This document shows positions 8,111-16,465 of a stretch of DNA of 32,759 nucleotides, piece by piece. Within the stretch, counting starts at the first letter, position 1. Each line of letters begins with the position of its first letter. This DNA is from GCA-2862585 sp036340235 (GTDB taxonomy: Bacteria > Bacteroidota > Bacteroidia > Flavobacteriales > UBA7312). The position numbers were made by a program, and so were the translations under genes. The notes beneath the pieces were generated by a model, which saw nothing but the letters and a program-made list of their open reading frames with translations, ran no database searches and had not been told where the DNA came from. The DNA lies in the NCBI GenBank assembly GCA_036340235.1, contig JAYYZE010000005.1:1-32759 (forward strand), given 5' to 3'.

Positions 8111-9492
8111 TGCGCATCATTACCATTTTTCTATTCTGTTCCGTATTTCAGTCTATTTTGGCCGACGAAGTATTTATTGTAAACACCATTCAAGTCGATG
8201 GAAATAAAGTGACCAAAACATCAACGATTTTGCGAGAGTTATCATTTAATATTGGTGATACCCTGACTCTCAGCGAATTTAATCAAAAGGTAACGCAAAG
8301 TGAACTTAATATCACTAGCCAATGGTTGTTTAATTTTATAGACTTTGAGGTAAGTTACAATGGCAATCTTATCGATGTGGTTATTAAAGTAGTTGAAAGA
8401 TGGTATGTGTGGCCATACCCAATACTAGAGATATCGGAACGTAATTTTAATGTCTTTTGGGACAGTCTTCGTTTATCGAATTTTACAGACTTTTCGCGAC
8501 TGAACTATGGCATTTTCCTAAATTGGTATAACTTTAGAGGAAACAACGAATTACTAAAGTTGAAATTCCGAAAAGGGTATAAAGAACATTATCTTTTTGA
8601 ATACGATATCCCATACATAAACCGCTCAAAAACATTAGGATCAATATTCTTGTTGGAATGGTTCAGAATGAAACAATTTCACTTCAACACAATTGACAAT
8701 AAGCTAATCTATACAGAACTGGAAGACGACCACTTAAACAGCTGGAACGCTTCCATTTGTCTACAGTTAAAAAAACACCTTAACACTACTCACCGATTTA
8801 TCATTCAACATTCTGGTGTTGACTGCCCGCCTAATGTTCTTTTGTTGAACCAAACATTTCTACCATTTAGGTCGTCAATGTTCCAGTATTCTAAGCTAGA
8901 ATATCATTTTGAAAATGAAAAAAGAAATTCTATTTCGTATCCAATAGAGGGCTCTTTCAATGAAGTTTTACTATCATACTACAAAGGAGTGGGCAACGAC
9001 TTTCAAAATGTTAGTCTATCAGCCAAAAGCGAATACCATTTTACTCTCAAACCTCGTTTGCACCTGGGTAACAGTATAAAATTAAAATGGCAAAGCAATA
9101 ATCAACTTCCATATGTTCTTAATGAATCTCTGGGGTTTGAAGACTACCTAAGAGGATACGAATATTACGTGATTGATGGTGAAACCTTTGGAATTTCCAA
9201 AACCGCTATTAAATATGAGCTAATTCCCAAAACCAAACTTCAGTTGCCTTACCTAAAAATGGACCAATTCAAAAAAGCATTTTATTCTGTTTACTTCAGT
9301 ATATTTGCTGACATGGGAATGGTTTTAAATCATCAACACAAAAAGATAAATGATTTGAATAATATTTGGTTAGCTAGTCAGGGGGTAAGTATAGACTTTG
9401 TAACCTACTATGACAAACTAATCCGCCTAGAATACGCTAGGAACCATCTCAATGAATGGGGGGTATATATTCATTTTTCCAATCCGTTTTAA
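8110..9492 (+). CDS. Single-POTRA, Omp85-like outer-membrane barrel protein
   Basis: 460 residues. Signal peptide 1-18 (ending SILA). Residues about 22-95 look like one POTRA domain (VNTIQVDGNKVTKTSTILREL...GDTLT, then VVIKVVERW). The rest, about 110-460, is rich in alternating aromatic/polar strands and contains a FEDYLRGYEYY segment resembling the loop-6 RGY/RGF motif of Omp85 barrels; it ends NPF with a terminal phenylalanine. It is much shorter than BamA (825 residues, encoded 2.6 kb downstream), which has several POTRA domains. It could be an Omp85/D15-like assembly accessory or translocation pore. Its stop is 2 nt before the nadK ATG and its ATG overlaps the CBS stop. Family placement is likely; function unknown. 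Confidence 0.75.
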   Translation: MRIITIFLFCSVFQSILADEVFIVNTIQVDGNKVTKTSTILRELSFNIGDTLTLSEFNQKVTQSELNITSQWLFNFIDFEVSYNGNLIDVVIKVVERWYVWPYPILEISERNFNVFWDSLRLSNFTDFSRLNYGIFLNWYNFRGNNELLKLKFRKGYKEHYLFEYDIPYINRSKTLGSIFLLEWFRMKQFHFNTIDNKLIYTELEDDHLNSWNASICLQLKKHLNTTHRFIIQHSGVDCPPNVLLLNQTFLPFRSSMFQYSKLEYHFENEKRNSISYPIEGSFNEVLLSYYKGVGNDFQNVSLSAKSEYHFTLKPRLHLGNSIKLKWQSNNQLPYVLNESLGFEDYLRGYEYYVIDGETFGISKTAIKYELIPKTKLQLPYLKMDQFKKAFYSVYFSIFADMGMVLNHQHKKINDLNNIWLASQGVSIDFVTYYDKLIRLEYARNHLNEWGVYIHFSNPF

Positions 9493-9494
9493 AT

Positions 9495-10370
9495 ATGAAA
9501 ATTGCATTATTTGGAACAACATTTAATGATAGCAAAATTAAATATGTTCAACACTTAGTTCACAAATTAGAGACCGAAAAGGTCACATTTACGATTGAAC
9601 GCAAGTTTCACGAATTCCTAAAGGCTATAAAGTTCAAGCGTGATTATTCCATATTTGACACTTATTCCGACCTCATAGGAAAGGCCGATATATTACTTAG
9701 CATTGGGGGAGACGGTACACTATTAGCCTCTGCAACCTATGTCAGAGATTCCAATATTCCCATTTTAGGTATTAACACCGGCACCTTAGGATTTATTTCT
9801 AGCGTATCTACTGATCAAATAGATTATGCTGTTAACCATTTATTAAAAGGAGAGTACACTATTAACGAAAGAACCCTCTTAGAGTTAAAAAGTAACCAAC
9901 CCATATTTGATGAAGTCAACTTTGCTTTGAATGAAGTAACGGTCTTAAAACAAGACACCTCTTCAATGATTCGAATTCATGCTTATTTGGATGATGAGTT
10001 CATCAACACCTATTGGGCAGATGGTCTGATTATTTCAAGTCCAACAGGTTCAACTGGATACTCACTTAGTTGCGGAGGGCCTATTGTTATTCCTGGAACA
10101 AATAATTTTATAATCACTCCCATTGCTCCACATAATCTTAATGTAAGACCAATTATTGTTTCTGACCAATCAAAAATAACCCTAAAAGTATCTCAAAGAG
10201 ATGAACAAGCTTTAGTAACATTAGATAGTCGCTCAAAAGCCATTGGACCCGGGATTGAACTAACCATTCAAAAAGCAAAAAACAACATTAAACTTATTCA
10301 ATTTGATAAACAATCCTTTATATCTAACATACGCGAAAAATTAATGTGGGGGAAGGACAAGAGAAACTAG
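9495..10370 (+). CDS. nadK: NAD kinase
   Basis: Phosphorylates NAD+ to NADP+ using ATP. The GGDGT motif (residues 71-75, catalytic aspartate at 73), NTGTLGF and SSPTGSTGYSLSCGGP are complete. The 291-residue length is normal. The open frame begins 13 codons earlier, inside the preceding gene, but the ATG at 9495 gives the standard N-terminus KIALFGTTF and lies 2 nt after the preceding stop. It probably belongs to the transcript starting before the CBS gene. No signal peptide, cytoplasmic. Confidence 0.96.
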   Translation: MKIALFGTTFNDSKIKYVQHLVHKLETEKVTFTIERKFHEFLKAIKFKRDYSIFDTYSDLIGKADILLSIGGDGTLLASATYVRDSNIPILGINTGTLGFISSVSTDQIDYAVNHLLKGEYTINERTLLELKSNQPIFDEVNFALNEVTVLKQDTSSMIRIHAYLDDEFINTYWADGLIISSPTGSTGYSLSCGGPIVIPGTNNFIITPIAPHNLNVRPIIVSDQSKITLKVSQRDEQALVTLDSRSKAIGPGIELTIQKAKNNIKLIQFDKQSFISNIREKLMWGKDKRN

Positions 10371-10391
10371 CAACATATTATCATAAATACC

Positions 10392-10399
10392 TATATTTG
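10392..10399 (+). promoter_or_regulatory. Predicted -7 box for DUF6089-uppS-bamA (TATATTTG)
   Basis: An exact TAnnTTTG match in the 59-nt gap between nadK and the DUF6089 gene, 30 nt before the ATG at 10430. It suggests that the bamA transcript can start here independently of the CBS-nadK transcript. No convincing -33 TTG is present. Confidence 0.5.
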
Positions 10400-10429
10400 T
10401 GCGTTACGTATATGCGTAACTTATTTTTT

Positions 10430-11341
10430 ATGAAAAGATTCTCTTTTTTAGCTATTTTATTCTTATTGATTAGTATTGACGTACATTCTCAAACCAATGA
10501 AACGTACTCAGAGTTGGGGGCAATGTTAGGAACTTCCTACTACCTTGGTGACTTAAACGACAAACACTTCAGACAAACCCAACCAGCGGCCAACATTCAT
10601 TACAGATATAACCTAAACAATCGACTAGCTATTAGAGCTGGTTTTTCAGCTGGTCAAGTTAGAGGTAGCGATAAGCTTAATCGTGTAGACACTGCCAAGT
10701 TCAATAGAAATTTACATTTTAGATCTTATATTTACGAACTTTCAGGGGTAATAGAATTCAATTTTTTGCCCTATGAAACAGGCAATAGGCGATATCCTTT
10801 TTCACCTTATATATTTACTGGGCTGGCCATGTATAATTTCAACCCACAATCACGACAATTCGATACAGAAAATCCTTTCGATAATGATGGCAAGGACTCA
10901 AATAACCCTTGGTTAGATCTTCAACCATTAGGTACAGAAGGCCAACAATCCTCTCATTATCCAGAAAAAGCACCATATCAACTCGTTCAATTTGCTATTC
11001 CCATTGGAATAGGACTCAAACTGAGCGTTGGCGACAACCTAAGCATCGCCCTAGAATATGGAATGAGGAAATTATTTACAGACTATTTGGACGATGTTGG
11101 CGGACTTTATGCCGACCCGCAATATTTAGCTATGGAAAACTTGACTACAGCCCTGCAATCTGACAAAAGTAATGCATTGCAAGATTACTTAATTGCAAAC
11201 GATGGTTCAGATATTACCACTTGGACCGGCAACACTGGTGCGGCTCGTGCCAACGAAAACGATTGGATGGACTGGTACCAATTTGCTGGCTTATCAATCG
11301 CTTATAAAATCAATAAAAAATCAAAGGTGTGTCAATACTGA
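10430..11341 (+). CDS. Outer-membrane beta-barrel protein of the DUF6089 type
   Basis: 303 residues from the ATG at 10430, chosen because it gives a clean signal peptide (KRFSFLAILFLLISIDVHSQ); the open frame extends 28 codons upstream into nadK. The mature start has ELGAMLGTSYYLGDLND, the signature I associate with DUF6089, followed by amphipathic strands (IHYRYNLNNRLAIRAGFS, FSPYIFTGLAMYNF, IALEYGMRKLFTDYLDDVGG) of a small outer-membrane barrel. The end is unusual for a barrel, with a lysine-rich KINKKSKVCQY tail that lacks a terminal aromatic strand residue followed by stop. It lies 3 nt upstream of uppS, in the position where Flavobacteriia usually carry this gene. Function is unknown; linkage to uppS and bamA suggests a role in envelope assembly. 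Confidence 0.8.
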   Translation: MKRFSFLAILFLLISIDVHSQTNETYSELGAMLGTSYYLGDLNDKHFRQTQPAANIHYRYNLNNRLAIRAGFSAGQVRGSDKLNRVDTAKFNRNLHFRSYIYELSGVIEFNFLPYETGNRRYPFSPYIFTGLAMYNFNPQSRQFDTENPFDNDGKDSNNPWLDLQPLGTEGQQSSHYPEKAPYQLVQFAIPIGIGLKLSVGDNLSIALEYGMRKLFTDYLDDVGGLYADPQYLAMENLTTALQSDKSNALQDYLIANDGSDITTWTGNTGAARANENDWMDWYQFAGLSIAYKINKKSKVCQY

Positions 11342-11344
11342 TCA

Positions 11345-12097
11345 ATGCCAAATAGTTCAAATATCAATACTGACAACTTGCCCAATCACATAGCTATCAT
11401 AATGGATGGCAATGGACGATGGGCTAAGCAACAATCAAAAGCTAGAATTTTTGGTCATAAAATTGGTGTAAAAGCAGTTAGAGACACCGTTGAGGGAGCC
11501 GCTGAAATTGGCATCAAATATTTGACCCTCTACGCCTTTTCATCTGAAAACTGGAATAGGCCAAGAGCAGAAATAAATGCTCTTATGGAATTATTGATAA
11601 ATACCATTGTTAGCGAAACCAAAACCTTGATGGGCAACAATATTAAACTAGTTGCTATCGGTAGTCTTGAAGAGTTGCCAAAAAAGTGTTTGAATAATTT
11701 GCAATCAGCAATAGAAACAACTGCTGAAAATACACATATGACCTTAGTGTTAGCATTAAGCTACAGCTCCAAAAGAGAAATAATAGAGGCTGTCAAAATG
11801 ATAACTAAAAAAACTCAACAAGGTGAGTTATCACTTGATGATATTGGTGAAGAATGTTTAAATAATCACCTATACACATACAATATTCCAGATCCAGAGT
11901 TGTTAATTAGAACGAGTGGGGAACTTAGAATCAGTAATTTTTTACTTTGGCAAATTGCCTATGCCGAACTCTATTTTACCAAAGTCCTATGGCCAGACTT
12001 TAGACGCAACGACCTCTTTGATGCTATCAAAGATTTTCAAGCAAGAGAACGGCGTTTTGGTAAGACAAGTGAACAAATAGAAAAAGAAAATGCATAA
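11345..12097 (+). CDS. uppS: Isoprenyl transferase (undecaprenyl diphosphate synthase)
   Basis: Adds cis isopentenyl units to farnesyl diphosphate to make undecaprenyl diphosphate, the lipid carrier for peptidoglycan and surface polysaccharide. The MDGNGRWAKQ motif holds the catalytic aspartate at residue 21; YAFSSENWNRP and the C-terminal LIRTSGELRISNFLLWQIAYAELYF region are canonical. 250 residues is the normal size. Its start is 3 nt after the DUF6089 stop and its end overlaps bamA by 8 nt, so it is translationally coupled on both sides. Soluble, membrane-associated. Confidence 0.96.
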   Translation: MPNSSNINTDNLPNHIAIIMDGNGRWAKQQSKARIFGHKIGVKAVRDTVEGAAEIGIKYLTLYAFSSENWNRPRAEINALMELLINTIVSETKTLMGNNIKLVAIGSLEELPKKCLNNLQSAIETTAENTHMTLVLALSYSSKREIIEAVKMITKKTQQGELSLDDIGEECLNNHLYTYNIPDPELLIRTSGELRISNFLLWQIAYAELYFTKVLWPDFRRNDLFDAIKDFQARERRFGKTSEQIEKENA

Positions 12098-14567
12098 ATA
12101 CATACTTATCTTGTTTTTATTCATTACCAGCCATTGGAGTTTTGCTCAGGTAAACTTGTTTAGTCAATCCAAAAAAATAGATTATGCCTCTCCGAAAACA
12201 TATGCCCTTGGAGGAATTACTATTGAAGGCACAAAATTTTTAGACCATCAAACGCTCATCAATATCTCTGGTTTAAACATTGGTCAGTCTATAACTATTC
12301 CGGGAGATGAACTTACTGGTGCCACCAAAACACTTTGGGAACAAGGGCTATTTTCTGACATTCAGATACGCATAAGTAACATACAAGGATCAACTGTTTT
12401 TCTTAACATGATGCTTGAAGAAAGACCACGACTTTCCAAATTCAAATTTCAAGGGATTAAAAAATCCGAAATTGATGCCATAAGAGAAAAAATAAAGCTA
12501 GCCAGAGGCAAGATAATAACTGAAAACATTATTATAAACACCAAAAATATAATAAGGGATCATTTCACCGAAAAGGGGTTTTTTAACGTCCAGACAGAAA
12601 TACGTCAAATTGAAGACACCATCACGAGAAATCATGTTTTGTTAGTTTTAGATATTTCAAAAGGTAAGAAAGTAAAAATTGGCAAGATACAATTCCAAGG
12701 CAACACTCTATTTAGCGAAAAACGGTTGAAAAGAATGTTTAAAGATACCAAAGAAAAGAAGTTCTTTAGAATCTTTAAAGCATCTAAATATTTAGAAAAT
12801 GAATATCAATCTGACAAAGATAACATCATAACCAAATACAATGAAAAAGGACTGAGAGATGCTAAAATTATAAAAGATACTATGTTGTATGATGAAGAGG
12901 AGAACCTTATAAATATTAGTTTGGATATTAAAGAGGGAAAACCATATTATTTTGGAAACATAAGCTTCGTTGGCAACACCAAATATTCAAACCAAAAATT
13001 ATCCGAAATAGTGAGTATAGAAAAAGGGGATATTTTCAACCAAAGTGTCATCCAAACACGAGTACTTGGCAGTCCAAATAGTGACGACATACACTCTCTC
13101 TATTTGGACAACGGATACTTATTTTCTAGTGTCACTCCGGTGGAAACAGAAATACGAAATGACACCATTGATATTGAGATTAGAATTTATGAAGGCCTAC
13201 AGGCTAGGGTCAATAGGGTCTCTGTAACTGGTAACACAAAAACTAATGATCACGTTATAATGCGAGAAATTCGCACTAAACCTGGCGACTTGTTTAGTCG
13301 CTCTGACATAATGCGGTCTCAGAGAGAGATCGCTACTTTAAACTATTTTGACCCTGAAAAACTAAATATCGATGTACAACCGAATCAAGAAGATGGTACC
13401 GTGGATTTAACCTACATCGTTGAAGAGAAATCATCAGATAAAATAGAATTACAAGGGGGATATGGTGCCGATCGAATTATAGGCACTTTCGGTGTAACAT
13501 TCAATAACTTCTCTGCAAAAAACCTCTTCAACAAAGAAGCCTGGCTACCACTTCCTTCTGGTGATGGACAACGACTTCAACTTTCTGCCTCTTCCAATGG
13601 TGGTTTGTTTCAATCCTACAACATTTCGTTTACTGAGCCGTGGCTGGGAGGTAAAAAACCCAATTCATTGACCGTTGGGGGTTATCACTCAATAACGTCC
13701 AACTCAACTGACAGAGACAATGAAAATAGGGGAGTTTTTAAAGTAACTGGTCTTTCGCTAGGTTTAGGAAAAAGGCTAAAATGGCCTGACGACTTTTTCA
13801 CTCTTTATCAAAATATCAGTTTCAAAAAATACCTAGTAGACAACTACAACTTTGGAAATTTTCAAGATGGCACTTACTATAATTTTTCATATTCTTTTGT
13901 CATAGGAAGAAATTCAGTTGACCAACCTACCTTCCCAAGAAGAGGTTCAAATATGAAACTTTCGGTGCAGATGACTCCCCCATATTCACTGTTTGAAACC
14001 GATGACAATTTATCCATCTCTGAAAATTCTGACTTTAATAAATGGGTAGAATATCATAAGTGGAATATTGGCGCTAACTGGTTTACCTCGCTAGCCAATA
14101 AATTAGTCTTAAAAACAAATCTTGAGTACGGTCTTATCGGTAAATATAACAGTGACGAATCACTATCTCAATTTGAGCGCTTTTATGTTGGTGGCGATGG
14201 CCTTAGCGGCTATTCATTTGATGGACGAGAAATTATTGCCCTTAGAGGCTACGAGAACAACTCTCTTTCTCCAACTAATGGCGCAACTATTTATAATAAA
14301 TATACTTTAGAGCTTCGTTATGCGTTATCATTAAATCCACAGATGCCAATATATGCACTTGGATTTTTAGAGGCAGGAAATACATGGAATGATGGAGCTA
14401 AATTTAATCCATTTGAAATAAACCGATCAGCGGGATTTGGAATTAGACTAATGATTCCAATGATGGGATTGATGGGATTAGATTGGGGTTATGGCTTTGA
14501 TGAAGTCATTGGTAATCCAAATGCTAACGGCAGTCACTTCCATGTTTCCATTAATCAGCAATTTTAA
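12090..14567 (+). CDS. bamA: Outer membrane protein assembly factor BamA
   Basis: The core of the outer-membrane protein insertion machinery. 825 residues with signal peptide (about 1-19, ending SFAQ), a periplasmic series of POTRA domains (about 40-455; the last contains VSVTGNTKTNDHVIMREI and EIATLNYFDPEKL) and a 16-strand-type barrel (about 460-825) ending in F. The TEPWLGG segment and the loop-6 motif LRGYEN are present. The length fits Bacteroidota BamA. It overlaps uppS by 8 nt and is followed by two Skp-type chaperone genes, the standard arrangement. The Bam lipoproteins are not nearby. Essential in related bacteria. Confidence 0.95.
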   Translation: MHKYILILFLFITSHWSFAQVNLFSQSKKIDYASPKTYALGGITIEGTKFLDHQTLINISGLNIGQSITIPGDELTGATKTLWEQGLFSDIQIRISNIQGSTVFLNMMLEERPRLSKFKFQGIKKSEIDAIREKIKLARGKIITENIIINTKNIIRDHFTEKGFFNVQTEIRQIEDTITRNHVLLVLDISKGKKVKIGKIQFQGNTLFSEKRLKRMFKDTKEKKFFRIFKASKYLENEYQSDKDNIITKYNEKGLRDAKIIKDTMLYDEEENLINISLDIKEGKPYYFGNISFVGNTKYSNQKLSEIVSIEKGDIFNQSVIQTRVLGSPNSDDIHSLYLDNGYLFSSVTPVETEIRNDTIDIEIRIYEGLQARVNRVSVTGNTKTNDHVIMREIRTKPGDLFSRSDIMRSQREIATLNYFDPEKLNIDVQPNQEDGTVDLTYIVEEKSSDKIELQGGYGADRIIGTFGVTFNNFSAKNLFNKEAWLPLPSGDGQRLQLSASSNGGLFQSYNISFTEPWLGGKKPNSLTVGGYHSITSNSTDRDNENRGVFKVTGLSLGLGKRLKWPDDFFTLYQNISFKKYLVDNYNFGNFQDGTYYNFSYSFVIGRNSVDQPTFPRRGSNMKLSVQMTPPYSLFETDDNLSISENSDFNKWVEYHKWNIGANWFTSLANKLVLKTNLEYGLIGKYNSDESLSQFERFYVGGDGLSGYSFDGREIIALRGYENNSLSPTNGATIYNKYTLELRYALSLNPQMPIYALGFLEAGNTWNDGAKFNPFEINRSAGFGIRLMIPMMGLMGLDWGYGFDEVIGNPNANGSHFHVSINQQF

Positions 14568-14575
14568 TACTTTTG
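14568..14575 (+). promoter_or_regulatory. Predicted -7 box for ompH pair (TACTTTTG)
   Basis: An exact TAnnTTTG match starting immediately after the bamA stop codon, with 6 nt to the ATG at 14582. If active, it would give the first ompH gene a leaderless or near-leaderless transcript separate from bamA. Confidence 0.45.
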
Positions 14576-14581
14576 TAAATT

Positions 14582-15088
14582 ATGAAACTCTACATTCTTA
14601 TTTTTCTTCTTTCACTTTCTACATTGACACATGCTCAAAAATTTGCTTACGTCGATTCTGACTATATATTGGAACGAATACCAGAGTATGCCTCAGCACA
14701 AGACCAGATAGAAAAACTATCGTTGAATTGGCAGTCTGAAATCGAAGAATTTTATCAAGAAATTGATTTGATGTATAAAAAATACCAAGCCGACAAGATT
14801 TTACTAACCCAAGAAATGAAAAACAAAAGAGAAAGTGAAATCATAAATAAAGAAAAAGAAGCAAAAGAATTACAAAGACAACGTTTTGGCCCAGAAGGCG
14901 ACCTTTACAAGAAAAGACAAGATTTGATGAAACCTATTCAAGATAAAGTGTACAATGCCATTCAAGACTTTTCTAACGAAAAAAGATATGATATTATCTT
15001 TGACAAATCAAGTAACTTGATTATGCTTTTTAGCAATCCAGACCTTGATAAAAGCGATGACATTTTAAAAATGTTAAATTATAAATAA
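14582..15088 (+). CDS. OmpH/Skp family periplasmic chaperone (first copy)
   Basis: 168 residues with a signal peptide (1-18, ending THAQ), then KFAYVDSDYILERIPEY, the typical OmpH start, a long charged coiled coil (about 40-125) and a C-terminal YDIIFDKSSN strand. Skp-like proteins trimerise and hold unfolded outer-membrane proteins in the periplasm for BamA. The coiled coil is rich in E/K/Q, and the C-terminus has an extra DLDKSDDILKMLNYK tail that the second copy lacks. It is encoded 14 nt after bamA. Family assignment is firm; the exact client range is unknown. Confidence 0.92.
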   Translation: MKLYILIFLLSLSTLTHAQKFAYVDSDYILERIPEYASAQDQIEKLSLNWQSEIEEFYQEIDLMYKKYQADKILLTQEMKNKRESEIINKEKEAKELQRQRFGPEGDLYKKRQDLMKPIQDKVYNAIQDFSNEKRYDIIFDKSSNLIMLFSNPDLDKSDDILKMLNYK

Positions 15089-15106
15089 CCAAAAAAAATC
15101 TGAATT

Positions 15107-15604
15107 ATGAAAAAAGTACTAATGACCCTAATGGTAAGTTCTGGACTACTGTTGACAGCACATGCCCAAAAGTTTGGCTATATCAACTCCAATGAACTTT
15201 TGTCAATGATGCCTGAGAGCACTTCCATGCAAGAAGAATTGCAAACTTATGCCAAAGGACTTGAATCACAATTGAGTGCTATGCAAGCCGAATACGAAAA
15301 GAAAGTCGTTGAATACCAACAAAATGAAACTACCTATTCTGATCTTATAAAGGAAGATAAAGTGCGTGAAATTGAAAGCATTCAACAACGAGTACTAGAA
15401 TTTCAAAAAAATGCTCAGCAATCATTGAGTGAAAAAGAAGTGGAGCTCTTTACACCAATCAGAGACAAAGCAATGGCTGCCATTGACAAAGTAGCTGAAC
15501 AAGGCAATTATACATTTATTTTTGACTCGGGAGCCGGCAACCTACTCTACACTTCTGAAAGTGAAAATATAATTTCATTAGTTAAAGCCGAATTAGGATT
15601 ATAA
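15107..15604 (+). CDS. OmpH/Skp family periplasmic chaperone (second copy)
   Basis: 165 residues. Signal peptide about 1-20 (ending AHAQ), then KFGYINSNELLSMMPE, a coiled-coil stretch (about 40-120; QAEYEKKVVEYQQNE, QQRVLEFQKNAQQSL) and the FIFDSGAGNLLYTS C-terminal strand. It resembles the first copy only in overall plan and N-terminal motif; most residues differ, so the duplication is old. The gap between the two genes is 18 nt with no promoter box, so they are likely co-transcribed. A strong intrinsic terminator follows 19 nt after its stop. Confidence 0.93.
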   Translation: MKKVLMTLMVSSGLLLTAHAQKFGYINSNELLSMMPESTSMQEELQTYAKGLESQLSAMQAEYEKKVVEYQQNETTYSDLIKEDKVREIESIQQRVLEFQKNAQQSLSEKEVELFTPIRDKAMAAIDKVAEQGNYTFIFDSGAGNLLYTSESENIISLVKAELGL

Positions 15605-15623
15605 CAATCGATTATATCTAAAT

Positions 15624-15656
15624 GCAGTTTGGACTACTGGTTCAAACTGCTTTTTT
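15624..15656 (+). terminator. Intrinsic terminator after ompH pair
   Basis: An 11-bp stem with one G-U pair (GCAGTTTGGAC at 15624-15634 and GTTCAAACTGC at 15640-15650), a five-base loop TACTG and a T6 tail (15651-15656). It ends the bamA/ompH transcript on the plus strand and finishes only 8 nt before the murI ATG. Confidence 0.85.
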
Positions 15657-15664
15657 ATTATCAT

Positions 15665-16465
15665 ATGCAAACAAAAGAGCAACCCATAGGTATTTTTGAC
15701 TCTGGTATCGGTGGACTAACTGTTGCCAAAGCCATTCGTACATACTTGCCAAAAGAGAGTATTTTATATTTTGGCGACACCAAACACTTACCCTATGGAG
15801 ATAAGTCTCCAAAAGTTATTGAAGAATATTCCCTAAAGATTGCTCAATTTTTAAAAAAAAATCATTGTAAAATGATAGTTATTGCTTGCAATACCGCTTC
15901 ATCCTTGGCTTACAACACTGTTAAAAACACATACCCTGACATAGAGCTAGTGAATGTGATTGATCCCGTTGTAAAAAAAAAATATTTACCTTACTCATGC
16001 GTTGGAGTTATTGGCACGAAGGGGACTATACAGTCAGGAATATATCAACGTAAAATAAACCAAAAAGACGATAGTATTAAAGTCAAATCCTTAGCTACTC
16101 CACTGCTAGCCGCAATGATTGAAGAAGGATTCTTTAAAGACGAAATTAGTCAAGCCATCTTACAAAATTATCTTAACAAAAAAGAGCTTAAAGGAATAGA
16201 ACAACTCATTTTAGCATGTACACATTACCCATTAATTCAAGAATCAATAAATACATTCTACAAAAAAAAAGTGACAATAATAGACTCAGCCAGCGAAGTA
16301 GCAAAATACGTCCACCAAGTACTAACCAACAACAATCTATTAAGTCAACACCATGAAATAAACGACCATTTTTACGTATCAGACTATACCAAATCGTTTG
16401 AAGAATCAGCCAAATATTTCTTTGGCAACGGTATTACTTTAGAAGAAATCTCTCTTATTCTCTAA
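15665..16465 (+). CDS. murI: Glutamate racemase
   Basis: Converts L-glutamate to D-glutamate for peptidoglycan. 266 residues. GIFDSGIGGLTV at the N-terminus (Asp12/Ser13), catalytic cysteines Cys75 in IACNTASS and Cys185 in LACTHYPL, and the histidine next to the second cysteine are all present. The frame is open from a TTG at 15629, but that start would begin inside the terminator stem; ATG 15665 gives the normal MurI N-terminus. It converges with the gamma-carbonic anhydrase gene and the two overlap by 11 nt. No TAnnTTTG box is seen upstream, so expression may depend on read-through of the terminator. Confidence 0.96.
   Translation: MQTKEQPIGIFDSGIGGLTVAKAIRTYLPKESILYFGDTKHLPYGDKSPKVIEEYSLKIAQFLKKNHCKMIVIACNTASSLAYNTVKNTYPDIELVNVIDPVVKKKYLPYSCVGVIGTKGTIQSGIYQRKINQKDDSIKVKSLATPLLAAMIEEGFFKDEISQAILQNYLNKKELKGIEQLILACTHYPLIQESINTFYKKKVTIIDSASEVAKYVHQVLTNNNLLSQHHEINDHFYVSDYTKSFEESAKYFFGNGITLEEISLIL

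Noticed and set aside
10909..11393. Two short plus-strand frames within the DUF6089 gene and uppS start
   Set aside because: They lie in alternate frames of well-supported genes and contain no signal peptide or known motif.
15629..15664. TTG-started extension of murI
   Set aside because: It would start inside the terminator stem and adds 12 residues unlike MurI N-termini.
15665..16465. Runs of A (for example near 15851 and 15975) in murI as possible slippage or frameshift sites
   Set aside because: The frame is intact with all catalytic motifs in order, so no recoding is needed.
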